A stretch of DNA of 64,000 bases from Tetragonia tetragonoides (lineage: Eukaryota > Streptophyta > Magnoliopsida > Caryophyllales > Aizoaceae): assembly GCA_038025085.1 (NCBI GenBank), contig CM076153.1, positions 18,141,001 through 18,205,000 of the forward strand, read 5' to 3'. Under the pieces are notes generated by a model. It had not been told where the DNA came from and made no database searches. It saw only the letters and a program-made list of their open reading frames with translations. Numbering within the stretch: the first letter of the stretch is position 1; each line of letters opens with the position of its first letter. Shown here piece by piece: positions 60,752 through 64,000 of the stretch. The translations under genes were made by a program, and so were the position numbers.

Positions 60752-61139
60752 AGAGGGGTTAATGGCAGAATTTTTGTGATGAATCACAATGAAGCAGAAG
60801 CAAACCCGAACGTGATCGCTGGTACTTTTCTTGTTCATTCTTTTCCCGCTTTTGTTTTGTTTGATAGTGGTGCGACGCATTCTGTACTTTCTAAGTGCTT
60901 TGCATCTAAGATAGGATTAGAACCTAGTTCTATGTATAGTGCAAATAGGAGGATGCCAGATGGATCGATTGCTAATTGTAAAGCGTTGTATAAAAAGTGT
61001 CCGATTAGGATAGCTGGTTCCGATTTACCCGCGGATTTGATTCAGATGGACTTGAAGGAATTTGACGTGATATTGGGAATGGATTGGTTAGCCAAGTATA
61101 TGGCTAAGTTAGAGTGCTTTGAACAACGCGTTTCTTTGT
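59585..61139 (+). pseudogene. gag-protease of the second gypsy element
   Basis: Starts at ATG 59585 (MTTNADRIARLEDG coiled-coil start). Frame changes occur near 59700 and 60190. The capsid region (LKPPIFEGGADPTKLETWI, WWNDVRTD, FYPSALRRLKQREF) is followed by a nucleocapsid with zinc knuckle CYECNKPGHKASEC at about 60460. Next is an Asn/Gly-rich linker with an AAC repeat coding for about 18 Asn (60700-60750), then an aspartic protease (FDSGATHSVLS at about 60860, VILGMDWLAKY at about 61075). TGA at 61139 separates it from pol in the same frame. Hybrid of Tekay-like features by eye only. Confidence 0.87.
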
Positions 61140-61153
61140 GAGGACCTAAAGGT

Positions 61154-62653
61154 ATGAGGATCACTTACCAAGGAGTTGTGGTCAAGCCTAAGCTGAAGGT
61201 GATGGCTACTATGAAGGTTAAAGAGTGCGTGACTAAAGGTGAAGAGATTTACCTTTGTCATGTGGTGGATACGAACCGCGAGACGGAAGCTCCGCAGCCT
61301 ATTCCTGTAGTTTTCGAGTACGCTGATGTGTTTCCCGAAGAGATCCCCAGAATGCCTCCACAGCGCATTATCGACTTTACGATCGAGCTTGCTCCAGGTT
61401 CTGCACCAATTTCGAAAGCACCATATCATATGGCACCTGCTGAGGTGAAGGAACTGAAAACACAACTTGAGGATTTGTTACAAAAGGGATACATACGTCC
61501 GAGTGTATCGCCTTGGGGTGCTCCTGTTTTGTTTGTGCGAAAGAAGGATGGTAGTATGAGACTGTGCATCGACTACCGTGAGTTGAACAAGATCACGATC
61601 AAGAATCGATACCCACTTCCCAGAATTGACGATCTGTTTGACCAACTGCGTGGTGCGTCTATTTTCTCAAAGATAGACCTACGATCAAGATACCATCAGT
61701 TGAGGATTTCCGAGCCTGATATTGCGAAAACAGCGTTTAGGACGAGGTATGGGCACTACGAGTTCACTGTGATGCCTTTTGGGTTGACGAATGCGCCTAC
61801 GAAACTTATGGACTTAATGAATCGTACGTTCCAGCCTTACCTAGACCAGTTTGTTGTAGTCTTTATCGATGATATTCTGGTTTACTCGAAGAACGCCGAG
61901 GAGCATGAGCAACACCTACGTACTGTCTTGGAGATTTTGCGAAGACATCAACTTTACGCCAAGTTATCTAAGTGTGAGTTTTGGTTAGACACAGTATTTT
62001 TCTTAGGACACGTGGTGTCTAAGGATGGAGTGGCCGTAGATCCAGAGAAGATTCGAGTTGTTACAGATTGGCCAAGACCAACGACCGTGACCGAAGTTCG
62101 ACGTTTTCTTGGACTTGCGGGATACTATAGACAATTTGTGGAATGTTTTTCAAAGATTGCGCAGCCAATCACGAATTTGATGAAGAAAACGACAAAGTTT
62201 GTATGGTCCGACAACTGTGAGACTGATTTTCAAGAGTTGAAGAAACGTCTTACGAGTACACCTATCTTGACATTGCCGTCAGGAACAGAAGGTTATGAGG
62301 TCTATAGTGACGCGTCTAAGCATGGCTTAGGATGTGTTTTGATGCAACTTGGAAAGGTCGTGGCTTACGCCTCACGACAACTGAAGAAGCATAAAGATAA
62401 CTATCCTACGCACGATCTAGAACTTGCTGCTGTGGTATTTGCATTGAAGATTTGGCGACATTACCTGTATGGTTCTGCAGTCAAGATGTTTACTGATCAC
62501 AAGAGTCTCAAGTATATCTTTACGCAGAAAGAGTTGAACATGCACCAAAGGAGATGGCTAGAACTTCTGACGGAGTACGACATTGATATCCAGTACCATG
62601 AGGGTAAAACGAACGTAGTCGCTGATGCTTTGAGTAGGAAGACTCGACATTAG
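61154..62653 (+). pseudogene. Reverse transcriptase-RNase H of the second gypsy element
   Basis: 499 codons open in one frame. RT blocks: [20 protein letters not shown] (about 61515), [12 protein letters not shown] (usual SGYHQ, here Arg for Gly), FGLTNAP followed by an altered TKLMDL, and the active site [11 protein letters not shown] (about 61860) intact. RNase [55 protein letters not shown] at 62651 then cuts it from integrase. The ATG given is arbitrary, as pol is made as a fusion with gag in this family. Confidence 0.88.
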
Positions 62654-62810
62654 TTAAACACTGCTTTAGTGCTTCCTAAGGAGATCATACGTGACTTGCA
62701 AAGTCTCGAGGTGAAGATTGTGTTTCAAGGTGACGTTCAATGTCCCTAAGCACATATGACTGTTTGACCAACACTGCTAGAGGAGATAAAAAAATAAACA
62801 GAGTAGTGAT

Positions 62811-64000
62811 GAGGATCTTGAGCGGATTCTAAACCACAAAGACGAGGGTAGGTCCGAGGACTTCACTTTGGGCCAAGATGGAATTATGAGATTTAGAGAA
62901 CGTGTTTGCGTACCCAATGACCCAGATATCAAAAGTCGGATTCTGGGTGAAGCTCATAACACGCCGTATTCTGTACATCCTGGTGGAGACAAACCTTACG
63001 TAGATCTTCGCCAAGTGTTCTGGTGGAAAGGCATGAAACAAGATGTTGCTGAGTTTGTAGCGAAGTGTTTGACATGTCAAAAGGTCAAGATCGAGCACAA
63101 AAGACCAGGTGGAATGGTACAATCATTGGAAGTTCCAACGTGGAAATGGAATTCGATTTCTGTGGATTTTGTCATGGGTTTACCTTTGACACAAAAGAAG
63201 AACAACGCCATTTGGGTGGTTGTAGATCGATTGACGAAGGTCGCAAGATTCATCCCAATGCATGACACGTGGGAAATGGAGAAGCTGGCTTACGCATACG
63301 TCAACGAAGTCATGAGACTTCATGGTGTACGTGAAGATATTGTTTCTGATAGAGACTCGAGATTTCTCTCTAACTTCTGGCAGAAATTACAAGAAGCTTT
63401 CGGAAGCAAATTGAAGTTTAGTACCGCTTTTCATCCTGCAACAGATGGCCAGACGGAAAGGACAATCCAGACTTTGGAGGAAATGCTTCGAGCGTGTGCC
63501 CTCGAATATCAAGGTTCGTGGGATAAACACATTCCGTTGATCGAATTTTCTTACAACAATAGCTATCATTCGAGCATCGATCGAGCACCATATGAAGCCT
63601 TGTATGGTAGGACGTGTAGATTGCCTGTATGTTGGAACGACATTAGCGAGACTGCAGGTTTGGGTCCTGAGATGACCCAGCAGGCTGTCGACATTGTGAA
63701 GGTGATTCAGACGAAGATGCGAAGTGCACAAGATCGCCAAAGATCATATGCAGATAGAGGTCGTAGACCTGAAGAATTTGAAGTGGGAAGCAAGATACTT
63801 TTGCGAGTATCTCCTACCAAGGGCGTTATGCGTTTTGGTCGTAAAGGGAAGTTGAATCCTCGTTACATTGGACCTTACGAGATCGTAGAGAGGATTGGTG
63901 AAGTTGCTTATCGTTTAGCCTTACCCGTGGAACTTGAAAAAGTTCACAATGTCTTTCACGTCTCTCAATTGAAGCGATACGTACATGATCCAACTCATGT
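62811..64000 (+). pseudogene. Integrase of the second gypsy element, partial
   Basis: Open from about 62811 to the window end, in a different frame from RT. It carries the HHCC zinc region (ending CLTCQKVK at 63080) and the catalytic core with VDFVMGLP, SDRDSRFLSNFW and DGQTERTIQTLEEML, which supply the D, D and E residues. The start of the GPY/F region (LNPRYIGPYEIVERIGEVAY, about 63860) and VHNVFHVSQLKRY follow. Between 62654 and 62810 stops and a frameshift break the join. A chromodomain is expected just beyond the window. Confidence 0.87.

Larger units (their letters stand above)
55113..64000 (+). mobile_element. Ty3/gypsy retrotransposon with long LTR, cut by window end
   Basis: A 5' LTR (TGTGATACCCC...GGGTGTTACA), primer-binding site, extra reading frame, gag with protease, RT-RNase H and integrase follow in this order. 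Long LTRs and a pol of this type suggest the Tekay/Del branch of chromoviruses; the chromodomain and 3' LTR would lie beyond 64000. It appears inserted within an opposed LTR of the same family. Frameshifts and stops in each gene show that this copy is dead. Confidence 0.88.

Noticed and set aside
60293..60880. Minus-strand poly-Val frame of 195 codons
   Set aside because: Antisense of the AAC repeat and Asn/Gly-rich linker of Gag.

Overview
This window is nuclear DNA of a flowering plant (eudicot). Its intron-rich genes have plant-type proteins, GT-AG introns, AT-rich spacers and dense layers of plant transposons. Caryophyllales (spinach/quinoa/beet group) is my guess and is unproven. No organelle, bacterial, CRISPR, rRNA or tRNA signal was recognised.

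Five host genes are supported by exon-by-exon reading with matching splice phases: (1) the 3' end of a plant tomosyn/Lgl-like gene with a C-terminal SNARE motif (+, 1-4673, cut by the window edge); (2) a THEP1/NTPCR-type nucleoside-triphosphatase (-, 5636-8469, 6 exons, 192 aa); (3) the YEATS-domain subunit TAF14B/YAF9A (-, 17709-21105, 6 exons, 266 aa); (4) a two-RRM hnRNP H/F-like RNA-binding protein (+, 30667-32426, 2 exons, 275 aa); (5) Rab escort protein REP (-, 33693-48602, 9 exons, 550 aa). They act in vesicle fusion (1) and Rab prenylation (5), nucleotide metabolism (2), chromatin reading (3) and RNA processing (4). Nothing suggests co-regulation.

The rest is mostly transposons. 8.8-15.5 kb holds a decayed Mutator-like transposase followed by a plant mobile domain (PMD) gene on the same strand, with a LINE (clear target-site duplication) and a Stowaway-like MITE nearby. 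17-30.4 kb holds LINE tails, Tourist/PIF-Harbinger elements and a 1.1 kb terminal-inverted-repeat element that seems to carry a piece of a GNAT acetyltransferase gene. REP intron 3 (9.6 kb) carries two opposed partial copies of one Ty3/gypsy element, forming an inverted repeat of about 2.9-3.0 kb arms around a 1.44 kb loop. 49-55 kb has a TIR-flanked minisatellite, a CACTA-like end, LINE pieces and an inverted LTR fragment. 55113-64000 is a second Ty3/gypsy element with a 2.6 kb LTR, broken gag-pol and, between primer-binding site and gag, an extra 333-codon reading frame that I cannot assign.

The best candidates for something undescribed are that extra reading frame, the intronic retrotransposon hairpin in REP, and the GNAT-carrying element.
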